Shown: piece by piece, positions 1 through 7,770 of the stretch
Layout: every line of letters starts with the position of its first letter
Numbering within the stretch: the stretch's first letter is position 1
From: RBG-16-66-20 sp964564865
Lineage (GTDB): Bacteria > Pseudomonadota > Gammaproteobacteria > Burkholderiales > SG8-39
NCBI GenBank assembly: GCA_964564865.1
Contig: CAZMDA010000012.1
Span: 1-64,000 of the forward strand
DNA: 64,000 bases
Direction of reading: 5' to 3'
Translations under genes and position numbers: made by a program
Notes under the pieces: generated by a model
What the model was told of the DNA's origin: nothing
Databases searched by the model: none
Seen by the model: only the letters and a program-made list of their open reading frames with translations

Positions 1-2
1 GC

Positions 3-38
3 CGCGTGGTGCGCGAGACCGGCGCCACGATCAATTAG
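3..38 (+). CDS. Possible C-terminal tail of a truncated gene
   Basis: Reading from base 3, the plus strand encodes RVVRETGATIN and then a TAG stop at 36-38. The body of the gene would lie left of the window. It would be convergent with the HtrA-like gene whose stop lies at 61, a normal arrangement in this compact sequence. Eleven residues are too few to assign a family, so this is only a plausible gene end. Confidence 0.25.
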   Translation, partial: RVVRETGATIN

Positions 39-60
39 GCGGGAACCGGCGCCGCCGCGC

Positions 61-1035
61 TCAGTGCAGGCGCGGCTTGAGCAGGTAGTCGGCGCGGTCG
101 GCCGATGTCGCGCGCACCTCGATGCGCGTTTCGCGGCGCGAGATCGTGAGCGGCACCTCGGTGCCCGCCGGCCCCAGCTGCCAGACCTTGCGGAAGAGGT
201 CCGCCAGCCCGTTCGCGCGCGCCCCCGCCACCGCGAGCACCGCATCGCCCAGCTTGATGCCGGCGCGGTCCGCGGGTCCCCCAGTCGCGAGCCCGCCTAC
301 GACCAGCCGCCCGCCCGCCTCCTGCACGTACAGGCCCAGCCAGGCGCGGGGCGGCCGGTTCGGGCGGCCGCGCGTCGCCATGTCCTCCAGGATCGGTTCC
401 AGCAGGTCGATCGGCACCGCCATGTTGCCCTGCACCTGCCGGCCGTCCTGCTCCTCCTGCAGCAGCAGCGAGCCGATGCCGAGCAGCCTGCCGTCCCGGC
501 CCACCAGCGCGGCGCCGCCCCACTGCGGATGCGCGGGCGCGGTGAAGATGGCCTCATCGAGGACGTACTCCCAGTAGCCCGCGAACTCGCGCTTGGCGAA
601 CACCGAGGCCTTGAGCGCGTGCTCGCGGCCGCCCTGCCCGATCAGGGTCACCTCGTCGCCCACCGCACAGTCAGCCGCCAGGCCGCGCGCGAGCGGCTTG
701 ACGCCGATGGGACCGAGCGGCAGCACCAGCCCGAAACCGGTCACCTGGTCGTAGGCGAGCGCGTGGCCCGCCACCACCGTGCCGCGGTTGGTGGTGAGCC
801 AGATGGACTGCGCCTCGGTGATCAGGTAGCCGATGGTGAGGATCAGGCCGTCGTCGCGGATCACGACGCCGTTGCCGATGCGCTCGGTGCCGAGGATTCC
901 GGCGGTGAACGCTTCTTCCGGCACCTCGGCTTTCACCAGCACCACCGCGTCCAGCGCGGCGGCGAGGTCGAAACCGAGTTCCTCCGGCTTGGGCTGCAGG
1001 CTCGCGGGGAAGGCCCAGTTCTCGGTGGCGGCCAC
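61..1035 (-). CDS. HtrA/DegP-like pseudoprotease with PDZ domain
   Basis: This 324-residue protein has the layout of a trypsin-like S1C (HtrA/DegP) domain at about residues 28-210 and a PDZ domain at about 230-310, including the typical GGPADRAGIKLGDAVLAV stretch. The catalytic positions are all changed when aligned by eye to DegP. The TNxHVV region reads TIGYLI, so His becomes Tyr70. The DIAL Asp position is Gly100. GNSGG reads QWGGA, so the nucleophile Ser becomes Gly173. It therefore probably binds peptide ends or acts as a scaffold rather than cleaving. No convincing signal peptide is visible, so it may be cytoplasmic. It ends 4 bp before the membrane-protein gene upstream of it on the same strand, suggesting an operon. 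Confidence 0.8.
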   Translation of the reverse strand: MAATENWAFPASLQPKPEELGFDLAAALDAVVLVKAEVPEEAFTAGILGTERIGNGVVIRDDGLILTIGYLITEAQSIWLTTNRGTVVAGHALAYDQVTGFGLVLPLGPIGVKPLARGLAADCAVGDEVTLIGQGGREHALKASVFAKREFAGYWEYVLDEAIFTAPAHPQWGGAALVGRDGRLLGIGSLLLQEEQDGRQVQGNMAVPIDLLEPILEDMATRGRPNRPPRAWLGLYVQEAGGRLVVGGLATGGPADRAGIKLGDAVLAVAGARANGLADLFRKVWQLGPAGTEVPLTISRRETRIEVRATSADRADYLLKPRLH

Positions 1036-1039
1036 GCGC

Positions 1040-1714
1040 CTAGGCTACACCACGCTTGGGCAGGCGCGAGGCGATTGCACCGGCAAGCGACTGCGCATCC
1101 GTCCGCGCCTTGAAGCGGCCGACGCGGACCTCGTCGCCGGCGTAGCGGATCACAACGTCGTGCCGCTTGTGGAGGTACATCGCGATCGCGCCCGCGATGA
1201 GCAGGAACCCGACCAGCACCGTCGCGAGGATGACGCCGCCCAGCAACAGGTAGCCGGCCCACTTGCGGCTGGCGCGGTGCTCCCGGACCTCGACCGATTC
1301 GATTCCCTCCAGGAAGAATCGCCGGTCCGCCGCGAGGACGCCGGTTCCGGTGACCTGCACGCCGTCGGTCTCGAAGGCGACCGGAGAGTCGTGGTTGTGC
1401 GCCGGCGGCGCCTCACCCGATGCAGGCCGACAGCAGGACGCCAGCTGCCCGAGGTCCACCGTGAGGCTGTAGCCCTGGTACTTCTGCATCCGCGGGTCGG
1501 CGGTGCCGACCAGCCAGGGCTCGAGTTCCTGGTAGCGCACCGGCACGAACACCGCCGCGGTCGCGCCTTCGGCCAGGTCGGCGCCGCATTCGATCACCTC
1601 GCCCGCGGGCACCACGGCCGGGTGGCCGGTGCTGTAGGGCGCCTTCCACCAGATGCCGACGTGGCAGGGAAGAGGCCGCAGTGCGACAAAGCGCTCAGTC
1701 CGGCGCAGGTTCAT
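1040..1714 (-). CDS. Hypothetical protein with a transmembrane segment
   Basis: A 224-residue protein of unknown function. One strong hydrophobic helix is visible at about residues 158-182 (YLLLGGVILATVLVGFLL), followed by a short basic C-terminal domain. The N-terminal 140 residues look soluble and include a CC pair and a His-rich stretch (PPAHNHDSP). The start at 1714 has no clear ribosome binding site, so it may depend on coupling to the small upstream ORF at 1745-1813. It lies directly before the HtrA-like pseudoprotease on the same strand, so the two may be co-expressed and act at the inner membrane. I do not recognise the family. Confidence 0.65.
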   Translation of the reverse strand: MNLRRTERFVALRPLPCHVGIWWKAPYSTGHPAVVPAGEVIECGADLAEGATAAVFVPVRYQELEPWLVGTADPRMQKYQGYSLTVDLGQLASCCRPASGEAPPAHNHDSPVAFETDGVQVTGTGVLAADRRFFLEGIESVEVREHRASRKWAGYLLLGGVILATVLVGFLLIAGAIAMYLHKRHDVVIRYAGDEVRVGRFKARTDAQSLAGAIASRLPKRGVA

Positions 1715-2033
1715 GCGTAGGTATGGCGTGATTGCGTCGACGCCTCACCACGGGAACGCACCCATCGCAGCAATGGGCAATCGACCGGGCGTGGCCGGAC
1801 GAACGACCAGCATGTATCCCACCTCCTAGTGAGCCAAACGGGATTCTCGCGAGTCGACACTGTCAGCGCAACCGTCGCACCGGCACAGCTCGACCAAGAT
1901 CCGCCCCGGCGGCGTGCGCAATCGCGTTGCGCCAGCCTGCATTTGCCGTGGACTTGATTTCGGCATGTGGAATTAGGCTGCGACAACGGACTGCTAGCAT
2001 GCATGAGGCATATGCGCTTTTGAGGGAGGGGCT
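1715..2033. other. 319-bp divergent intergenic region
   Basis: This gap separates the minus-strand membrane-protein gene (start 1714) from operon A on the plus strand (start 2034). It must hold the promoters for both sides. I see the strong minus-strand ribosome site and small ORF at 1745-1826, and a purine-rich ribosome site (GAGGGAGGGG) just before 2034. I see no convincing -35/-10 pair and no long repeat. Confidence 0.5.
1745..1813 (-). CDS. Possible 22-residue leader peptide
   Basis: On the minus strand a near-ideal Shine-Dalgarno sequence, AGGAGGT, lies 7 nt before an ATG at 1813. The frame encodes MLVVRPATPGRLPIAAMGAF and two more residues (P, W), then TGA, about 30 nt before the start of the membrane-protein gene at 1714, which has no ribosome site of its own. 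It may be a leader peptide or coupling ORF. The evidence is only the ribosome site and position. Confidence 0.35.
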   Translation of the reverse strand: MLVVRPATPGRLPIAAMGAFPW

Positions 2034-3200
2034 GTGGCACTCGATTTCTCGTTCACGCCGGAGCAGGAGGCGTTCCGCCAGCATGTGCGTGATTTCGCCG
2101 AGCGCGAGATCAAGCCCTATACGAAGGAGTGGGACGACGTCGAGCAGCTGCCCACGCGCGGCATCTATCGAAAGATGGGCGAGGCCGGATTGCTGGGTGT
2201 CTCGGCAGCGAAGGAGATGGGCGGCCACGGCCGGCCCTACGTCGACCTCGGCATAGCCATCGAGGAACTGGCTCGCGTCGACACCAGTTGCGCCATCATC
2301 TGCTCGGTGAACAACACCATGCCGGCACTGGTCCCCGGCTGGGGCGACGATGTGGTGCGCGCGGTATTCCGCGGCGAGAAAATGCTCTCGATCGCCACTT
2401 CGGAGGAGGACGCCGGCTCGGATGTGTCGAACATCCAGACCCGCGCCGAGGTAAAGGATGGCCAGTTCATCATCAATGGCAAGAAGATCCACGTCAGCCT
2501 GATGCCGGGCGCGCACTACATGGGCGTGACCGCCAAGGTGTTCGGCCCGGACGGCAAGGGACGCATCACCTTCATCAAGGTACCCGCCGATTCTCCTGGC
2601 GTGTCCTGCGAGCATATGCCGGAAATGGGTGCGCGTGGCCACCAGCTCGCCATCGTGCACTTCAAGGACGTGAAAGTGCCGGCGACCGACGTCTTGGGCG
2701 GCAAGGGCGACGGCAAGCGTGTCATGTACGCCCGCTGGGGCGTGTCACGCTGCCTTTCGGCCCTTAACGGCCTGGGCGCCGCGCAGCAAGTGCTGAACGA
2801 CACGATCGAGTTCGTGCGCAAGAAACAGGTCTATGGCCGACCGATCGGCATGTACCAGGCCATCAGCTTCCCGCTCATCGAGCATTACACGCGTGTCGAG
2901 GCCTGTCGCCTGATGGCCTACAAGGGCCTGTGGATGAGCGACGTTGGGGAGAATCCGCAGAAGCAAGCGGGCATGGCCAAGTGGAACGGTGTCACCACGT
3001 CGGTAGATGCCATCGCCGCTTGCCTCCAGATGTATGGCGCGGCCGGCTATCTCAAGGACTTGGGTGTCGAACGGCGCCTGCGCGACGTAATGGCTCTGCT
3101 CTTCACCGGCGGTACGATCAATATCATGAAGATCATCGTCGTCCAGGAACTGCTCGGCAAGGCGTTCGCCGGCCTCAGGGACGGTGGAGGTGGCGCGTGA
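2034..3200 (+). CDS. Acyl-CoA dehydrogenase-fold protein (copy 1)
   Basis: A 388-residue protein with the full acyl-CoA dehydrogenase layout: N-terminal helical domain, the central FAD-contacting region (IATSEEDAGSDVSN) and the C-terminal helical domain (RKKQVYGRPIGMYQAISFPL). The GTG start at 2034 follows a strong purine-rich ribosome site. The usual catalytic Glu before GT in the last helices is absent: the motif reads FTGGT with Gly at about 359. The alternative isovaleryl-type Glu is also not seen, that position being Ser in GVSRCLSAL. It may be a dehydrogenase using another base, or an enzyme of another chemistry on this fold. It is first in operon A, overlaps the next gene by 4 bp, and is similar along its whole length to the gene at 9825. 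Confidence 0.85.
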   Translation: MALDFSFTPEQEAFRQHVRDFAEREIKPYTKEWDDVEQLPTRGIYRKMGEAGLLGVSAAKEMGGHGRPYVDLGIAIEELARVDTSCAIICSVNNTMPALVPGWGDDVVRAVFRGEKMLSIATSEEDAGSDVSNIQTRAEVKDGQFIINGKKIHVSLMPGAHYMGVTAKVFGPDGKGRITFIKVPADSPGVSCEHMPEMGARGHQLAIVHFKDVKVPATDVLGGKGDGKRVMYARWGVSRCLSALNGLGAAQQVLNDTIEFVRKKQVYGRPIGMYQAISFPLIEHYTRVEACRLMAYKGLWMSDVGENPQKQAGMAKWNGVTTSVDAIAACLQMYGAAGYLKDLGVERRLRDVMALLFTGGTINIMKIIVVQELLGKAFAGLRDGGGGA

Positions 3201-4549
3201 GCGGGATAACCCTGTCCGAGCGCCTCGCGTCCCATCTCGCCGGCTTGCGTTACAAAGCCGTGCCGCAGCAGGCGATCGAAGCAACCAAGCGCACCATGCG
3301 CGATACGCTGGCCGTCGCTTGGGCGGGCTCCGAGGCCCCGGGGATGGCGGAACTGCGCAGCGGCATGTCGAGCCCTGGCGCCGCCGAGTGCGTGCTGTGG
3401 GGCACGGAAGAACGCGCAGCGGCTCTCGACGCGGCGTTCCTGAACGGCGTCGCGGCTGCGGCGCTAGACTACGACGCGCTGCACCTCGACGCTCTGGTGC
3501 ATTCCGACATCGTTCTGCTGCCCGCAATGCTCGCGATCGCGGAGCGCGAGCATGTTGACGGCAAGCGTTTTGTCACCGCGCTGGCTGCTGCCACCGATCT
3601 CATGTGCCGGCTTGGGCGGGCGACACGCGGGCACAGCGGCTGGTTCTATACGTCCATACATGGTGTATTCGCGGCCGCCGCCGGCTGCGGCATGCTGCTC
3701 GGACTGAAGCAACCCGCGATCCGCGACGCGCTCGGCATCGCGCTATTCCACGTCGGCGGTACGCAGCAATCCATGGTGGAGAAGTCCCTGACCAAGCGCG
3801 CCATGTCGGCAATCGCCGCGCGCGCCGGATTGTTCTCGGCGCTGCTTGCGCGTGCCGGCACAACCGCGCCTCGGGAAGCCTTCGAGGGGAAATTCGGCTT
3901 CTACAACATGTACGAATCCGGCGACCCGGCGGTGGCGCTGGATGCGCTGGGCGACCGGTACCACGGCATCGACGTCAGCATCAAGAAGTTCCCGAGTTGT
4001 GGCTGCAATCACGCCGTGATCGAGGCAACGCTGCAGCTCGCTATGGAGCACGACCTGAAGAGCGACGACGTGCTCGGGGTGCGCGCGGTGATCTCCGACT
4101 ACATGAATCGCCTGGTCGGCGGCGCATACGACCCCGGCACCAACCCTCAGGTCGCGGCGCAGTTCAGCGTGCAGTACTCCGTTGCTTCGGCGCTGCTCTA
4201 CCGCCGCCTTGGCGTGGCGCAGATCCAGGCCGACGCCGCACGCGCCCCCGCGGCGATTGCTCTGGCGCGGAAGGTCGAGATTGTCATCGACGACGCGCGC
4301 GCCGGGCAGCTCGCGCCCGCGGAGGTCGAGATTCACACCCGGTCGAAGGGGTGGCTCAGGCGGCGCGTCGCTGCACTGCCCGGAAGTCCCGAGAGTCCGC
4401 TCTCCGAGGCGGAGCTGGTGGACAAGGTGCGCGAGTGCATGCACTTGGGTGTGCGCCCCCTGCCAGCCGCCTCGGTTGCGAAGCTCTCGGCGCGCATCGC
4501 CGATCTGGAGCAGTTGCCCGACATGGCTGCGCTGTTCGAGGGGCTCTGA
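3197..4549 (+). CDS. MmgE/PrpD family protein
   Basis: About 450 residues, the usual length for the MmgE/PrpD family, whose known members include 2-methylcitrate dehydratase, cis-aconitate decarboxylase and related lyases acting on small polycarboxylates. The family feel is clear in ATKRTMRDTLAVAWAGS, the HVGGTQQSMVEKSLTKRAMS region and KKFPSCGCNHAVIEA. The GTG start at 3197 overlaps the stop of the upstream gene as GTGA, showing translational coupling. Located between an acyl-CoA dehydrogenase-fold enzyme and an SDR/aconitase-X pair, it probably performs a dehydration or isomerisation in the same pathway. The substrate cannot be read from sequence. Confidence 0.88.
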   Translation: MSGITLSERLASHLAGLRYKAVPQQAIEATKRTMRDTLAVAWAGSEAPGMAELRSGMSSPGAAECVLWGTEERAAALDAAFLNGVAAAALDYDALHLDALVHSDIVLLPAMLAIAEREHVDGKRFVTALAAATDLMCRLGRATRGHSGWFYTSIHGVFAAAAGCGMLLGLKQPAIRDALGIALFHVGGTQQSMVEKSLTKRAMSAIAARAGLFSALLARAGTTAPREAFEGKFGFYNMYESGDPAVALDALGDRYHGIDVSIKKFPSCGCNHAVIEATLQLAMEHDLKSDDVLGVRAVISDYMNRLVGGAYDPGTNPQVAAQFSVQYSVASALLYRRLGVAQIQADAARAPAAIALARKVEIVIDDARAGQLAPAEVEIHTRSKGWLRRRVAALPGSPESPLSEAELVDKVRECMHLGVRPLPAASVAKLSARIADLEQLPDMAALFEGL

Positions 4550-4550
4550 C

Positions 4551-5300
4551 GTGCAGGGGCGCATCGTCTGGGTGATTGGCGCATCCGGGGCCATCGGGCA
4601 GGCAATCGCGAAGGTGCTTGCTGCGGCCGGCGCCGAGGTCGTCGTGTCGGCACGCTCCGCTGACAAGCTCGTGGTGGTCGCAGGCGAGATCTTGGCCGCA
4701 GGCGGTCGCGCACACGTACGCAGGCTCGACCTGCGCAGCCGCGCCGACGTCGACGCCGCAGCGAGGGAGATCGCCGCGCGCTCCGGTCGCATCGACGCGC
4801 TGGTCAACTCCACTTCACTCTCGATCTTCGGTGACTTCCTCGAGCTCTCGGACGAGCAGTGGCACGATGTGCTGGACGTCAAGCTGGTGGGCTACGTGCG
4901 CAGCATGCGCGCGGTACTGCCCTTCATGGTTGCGCAGGGCGGCGGCTCGATAGTCAACATCTCGGGACGCGGTGGCCGACAGCCCACGCCAGCGCACCTG
5001 CCGGGCGGAAGCGCGAATGCTGCTGTCAACCTTATCGGCAAGGGCGTCGCCGACGCGTTCCATAGGCATGGCATCAGGGTCAATACCGTTGCGCCGGGAC
5101 CGATCCGGTCCGAGCGTTTCGAGAAGATCCGCGAGAGCAATGAGCGCGTCAGCGGAGGCACGCCGCCGCGCGCGGCGCTCGACCACATGGGCCTCCCGGA
5201 GGACGTGGCGCGGGCGGTGCTATGGCTTCTTTCCGATGCAGCGCGCCACTCGACCGGCATCGTTCTACCTGTGGACGGCGGCGGCACGGCCACCGTCTGA
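4551..5300 (+). CDS. SDR-family oxidoreductase lacking the YxxxK motif
   Basis: A 249-residue short-chain dehydrogenase/reductase. The nucleotide-binding GASGAIG is at residues 10-16 and an SDR-like strand SIVNISGRGG carries the catalytic-type Ser138. Where the Tyr and Lys of YxxxK should lie, at about 151-156, the sequence reads PGGSAN, so both catalytic residues are missing. NNAG is replaced by NSTS. The C-terminal VDGGGTATV is typical of classical SDRs. The GTG start at 4551 lies 1 bp after the upstream stop. It may be a divergent enzyme or a cofactor-binding partner. Function in the operon A pathway is inferred only from position. Confidence 0.8.
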   Translation: MQGRIVWVIGASGAIGQAIAKVLAAAGAEVVVSARSADKLVVVAGEILAAGGRAHVRRLDLRSRADVDAAAREIAARSGRIDALVNSTSLSIFGDFLELSDEQWHDVLDVKLVGYVRSMRAVLPFMVAQGGGSIVNISGRGGRQPTPAHLPGGSANAAVNLIGKGVADAFHRHGIRVNTVAPGPIRSERFEKIRESNERVSGGTPPRAALDHMGLPEDVARAVLWLLSDAARHSTGIVLPVDGGGTATV

Positions 5301-5308
5301 ACCCCGGC

Positions 5309-6796
5309 ATGCGCGTAGTCGAAGGACAGGTCGAACTCTGCCGCACCGAAGTAGCGCTCGCGCGCATTGACCCTGCCACCGGCGTGCTTCACGAGCCGGG
5401 TCACCCGCTCGACGGGCGCTGCCTTGCGGGCAAGGTGCTGGTGTGCCTTGGCGGCAAGGGTAGCAGCAGCGGATCGTATGTTCTGCTGAACCTTGCGCGG
5501 CGCGGCCTGGCGCCAGCCGCGATCCTGGTAAAGCGCGCCGACGCGGTGCTCATCGCCGGGGCCATGCTCGCCGACATTCCGCTGGAGCAGGGGGTCGATC
5601 CAGCCACCTTTGATTCCGGGCGCGAGGTGGGGACCAAGGCACCCGTTCGCTGGGGTGGTTCTCTGGCCTGGCGAGTTCTGGAAGCAGTGGCGGACTCGCA
5701 GGGGTCTGTGGGAATGATCCCGGTGGCCTCGGCGCATGTCGGCCTGTCTCTTTCCTCTCTCGGCGAGGCCGGCGTCGAGCTCCTTGAGTCGCTTGCTTCC
5801 GAGGGCGTACGCTTTGCTGTGCCCACCTCAACCAATGTGCTGTCGTTCGAGCGTACCGAGCAGGCGTCGGCTGAGGCCAGGTTGCAGCGCCGTGCGCTCG
5901 ACGCGCTTGTGGCGATGGGCGCGCGCGCCAATTGCTCCTGCAACCCGTTCGCCGAAGGCATCGCCCCCAAGCGAGGCGAAGCGGTCGCCTGGAGCGAGTC
6001 GGCGACTGCGCCGTTCGTCAACGGTGTGCTCGGTGCGCGCACCAATCGTGAAGGGGCAACCGCTCTCGCTTCGGCGATCACCGGGGTTACGCCACGCTAC
6101 GGCATGCATCTCGACGCCGCGCGCACCGGCACGGCGCTGTTTAGGGTTAGCGCGACATTGGACTCCGTCGCACAGTTCCATCTGCTGGGCACCGCCGTAG
6201 CGCGGCGCCACCTCTCTGGTGTGCCGGTACTCGCGGACCTGCAGGGGCCCTTGCGCCGGGATTGGCTGTATGCCTTCAGCGCCGCGCTGGCCGCGCACTC
6301 TACCGCAGCCATGTTCCACGTCGTCGGCGTGACACCAGAGGCGCCGGATCTTGCATCCGTGTTTCCCCATGGCGTTCCGGAAGCGATCCCGATCGGTGAA
6401 CGGGAGCTCGCGCTCGAACAGGCGCGCTGGGCAGCGCCTGCCGCGCCGCCGGAGTACGTCGCAATCGGCTGCCCGCACGCTTCGCTGGAGCAGATCGGCG
6501 AGTTGGCCCGGCTTCTGGAGAACATGCAGGTACGCAAGGAAACGCGGTTTCAGGTACACACCAGCGACAATATTCGGGAAAGGGCCCGCTCCAGCGGCCA
6601 TTTGGGCGTCCTCGAGCGCGCCGGCGTTCGCGTCACCGCGGACACCTGCATGTACGTCTCGCTTGAGCGCTATCCCGCCAATGCAATGGTGCTCACCGAC
6701 TCGGCAAAAATGGCATTTCTCATGTCGACGCGCGGCCTGCGTGCCGCGCTCGCCGATATCCGTTCGATCGTCAATCTGACAGGGAGAATCATGTGA
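5309..6796 (+). CDS. Fused aconitase-X (AcnX) type hydro-lyase
   Basis: About 495 residues. Residues 1-130 are the DUF126 swivel domain, with the diagnostic LGGKGSSSGSYVLLNLARRG. The rest is the DUF521 catalytic domain with the Fe-S type cysteine positions NCSCNPF, GCPHAS and ADTCMYV, plus ARTNREG. In known bacteria fused AcnX includes cis-3-hydroxyproline dehydratase; split forms occur in archaea as phosphomevalonate dehydratase. The swivel domain is N-terminal and fused here. No proline racemase or hydroxyproline genes surround it, so another hydroxy-acid substrate is likely. The ATG at 5309 lies 8 bp after the SDR stop, and its own stop overlaps the next start. Confidence 0.85.
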   Translation: MRVVEGQVELCRTEVALARIDPATGVLHEPGHPLDGRCLAGKVLVCLGGKGSSSGSYVLLNLARRGLAPAAILVKRADAVLIAGAMLADIPLEQGVDPATFDSGREVGTKAPVRWGGSLAWRVLEAVADSQGSVGMIPVASAHVGLSLSSLGEAGVELLESLASEGVRFAVPTSTNVLSFERTEQASAEARLQRRALDALVAMGARANCSCNPFAEGIAPKRGEAVAWSESATAPFVNGVLGARTNREGATALASAITGVTPRYGMHLDAARTGTALFRVSATLDSVAQFHLLGTAVARRHLSGVPVLADLQGPLRRDWLYAFSAALAAHSTAAMFHVVGVTPEAPDLASVFPHGVPEAIPIGERELALEQARWAAPAAPPEYVAIGCPHASLEQIGELARLLENMQVRKETRFQVHTSDNIRERARSSGHLGVLERAGVRVTADTCMYVSLERYPANAMVLTDSAKMAFLMSTRGLRAALADIRSIVNLTGRIM

Positions 6797-7752
6797 AAAG
6801 GCGATTCATTGCTGCAGGTCTTCTGCTTGCCGGCTGCTGGGCGGCGCCCGGTTGGTCGCAGTTCCCGGAGCGGGCGGTCTCCATCTATGTCGGCTACCCT
6901 CCGGGCGGCACCGCTGACCGCACTGCGCGCGTGCTCGCACCGATCATGGAGCGCGCGCTCAAGCAGACCGTCATCGTCGAGAACAAGCCGGGGGCGACGC
7001 AAGTCGTCGCCGCACGCGCAACTCTGAGCGCAAGGCCAGACGGCCACACGGTTCTCCTGGTCGCCGAAGTGGATTTCGTCGCCAAGCTCGTCGGCGACGG
7101 CTCACTCGGCTTTGGCTTGGGCGATTTTGCCTCGGTTTGCGGCACCTCGTTCACGCCGTATTTCATGGTGATGCGGCCGAATGCGCCGTGGAAGAACGTG
7201 GATGAACTTGTCGCCCACATGAAGAAGAACCCGGAGTCGGTGACTTATGGCTCGATCGGCATGGGCAGCGGCCACCACATGGTCATGGAATTCTTCCAAC
7301 AACAGGCGGGCATAAAGTTCACGCACGTGCCGCATCAGGGCGGCGGCCCCGTTGTTGCCGCGATGCTCGGAGGCCAACTTGACACAGGCGGCGGTACCTG
7401 GGGCTTGTGGCGCGCGCAGGTGCTCGCGGGCAAGGTGAAGCCGCTCATCGTGCTCGGCGGGGAACGCATGCAGGAACTCCCTGAGGTTCCCTCATTCCGG
7501 GAGAAGGGTTATCAGACCGGCATGGCGCGTGGGTGGATCCGCCTGCTGGTGCGGAAGGAGACGCCCCCCGCTGCGGTGGCGAAGCTCATCGAGGCGTGCG
7601 AAGGATTGAAGGGCGATGCGGCCTCGCAGGAGGCGCTGCGCAAGTCGGGACTCGAGCCGCTGCTCCTCGGCCCCGCGGAAACTACGCGCCTCGCCGCTGA
7701 GGACGAGGCGGCGATCCGAGGCTTCCTGAAGGCGCTTCCTGCAGCGAAATGA
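6793..7752 (+). CDS. Bug/TctC family periplasmic binding protein
   Basis: A 319-residue tripartite-tricarboxylate-transporter type solute receptor. It has an N-terminal signal peptide, the hallmark GYPPGGTADRTARVLAP near the mature N-terminus, and the family pattern VIVENKPGATQVVAA. The signal region contains LAGC, so it could be a lipoprotein, although cleavage before QFPERAVSI would fit the usual family pattern. The GTG start at 6793 overlaps the aconitase-X stop as GTGA, placing it in operon A. It probably captures the pathway substrate in the periplasm. No TctA/TctB membrane partners are present in the window. Confidence 0.9.
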   Translation: MKRRFIAAGLLLAGCWAAPGWSQFPERAVSIYVGYPPGGTADRTARVLAPIMERALKQTVIVENKPGATQVVAARATLSARPDGHTVLLVAEVDFVAKLVGDGSLGFGLGDFASVCGTSFTPYFMVMRPNAPWKNVDELVAHMKKNPESVTYGSIGMGSGHHMVMEFFQQQAGIKFTHVPHQGGGPVVAAMLGGQLDTGGGTWGLWRAQVLAGKVKPLIVLGGERMQELPEVPSFREKGYQTGMARGWIRLLVRKETPPAAVAKLIEACEGLKGDAASQEALRKSGLEPLLLGPAETTRLAAEDEAAIRGFLKALPAAK

Positions 7753-7770
7753 GCAAGGGCGAACGTCGTC

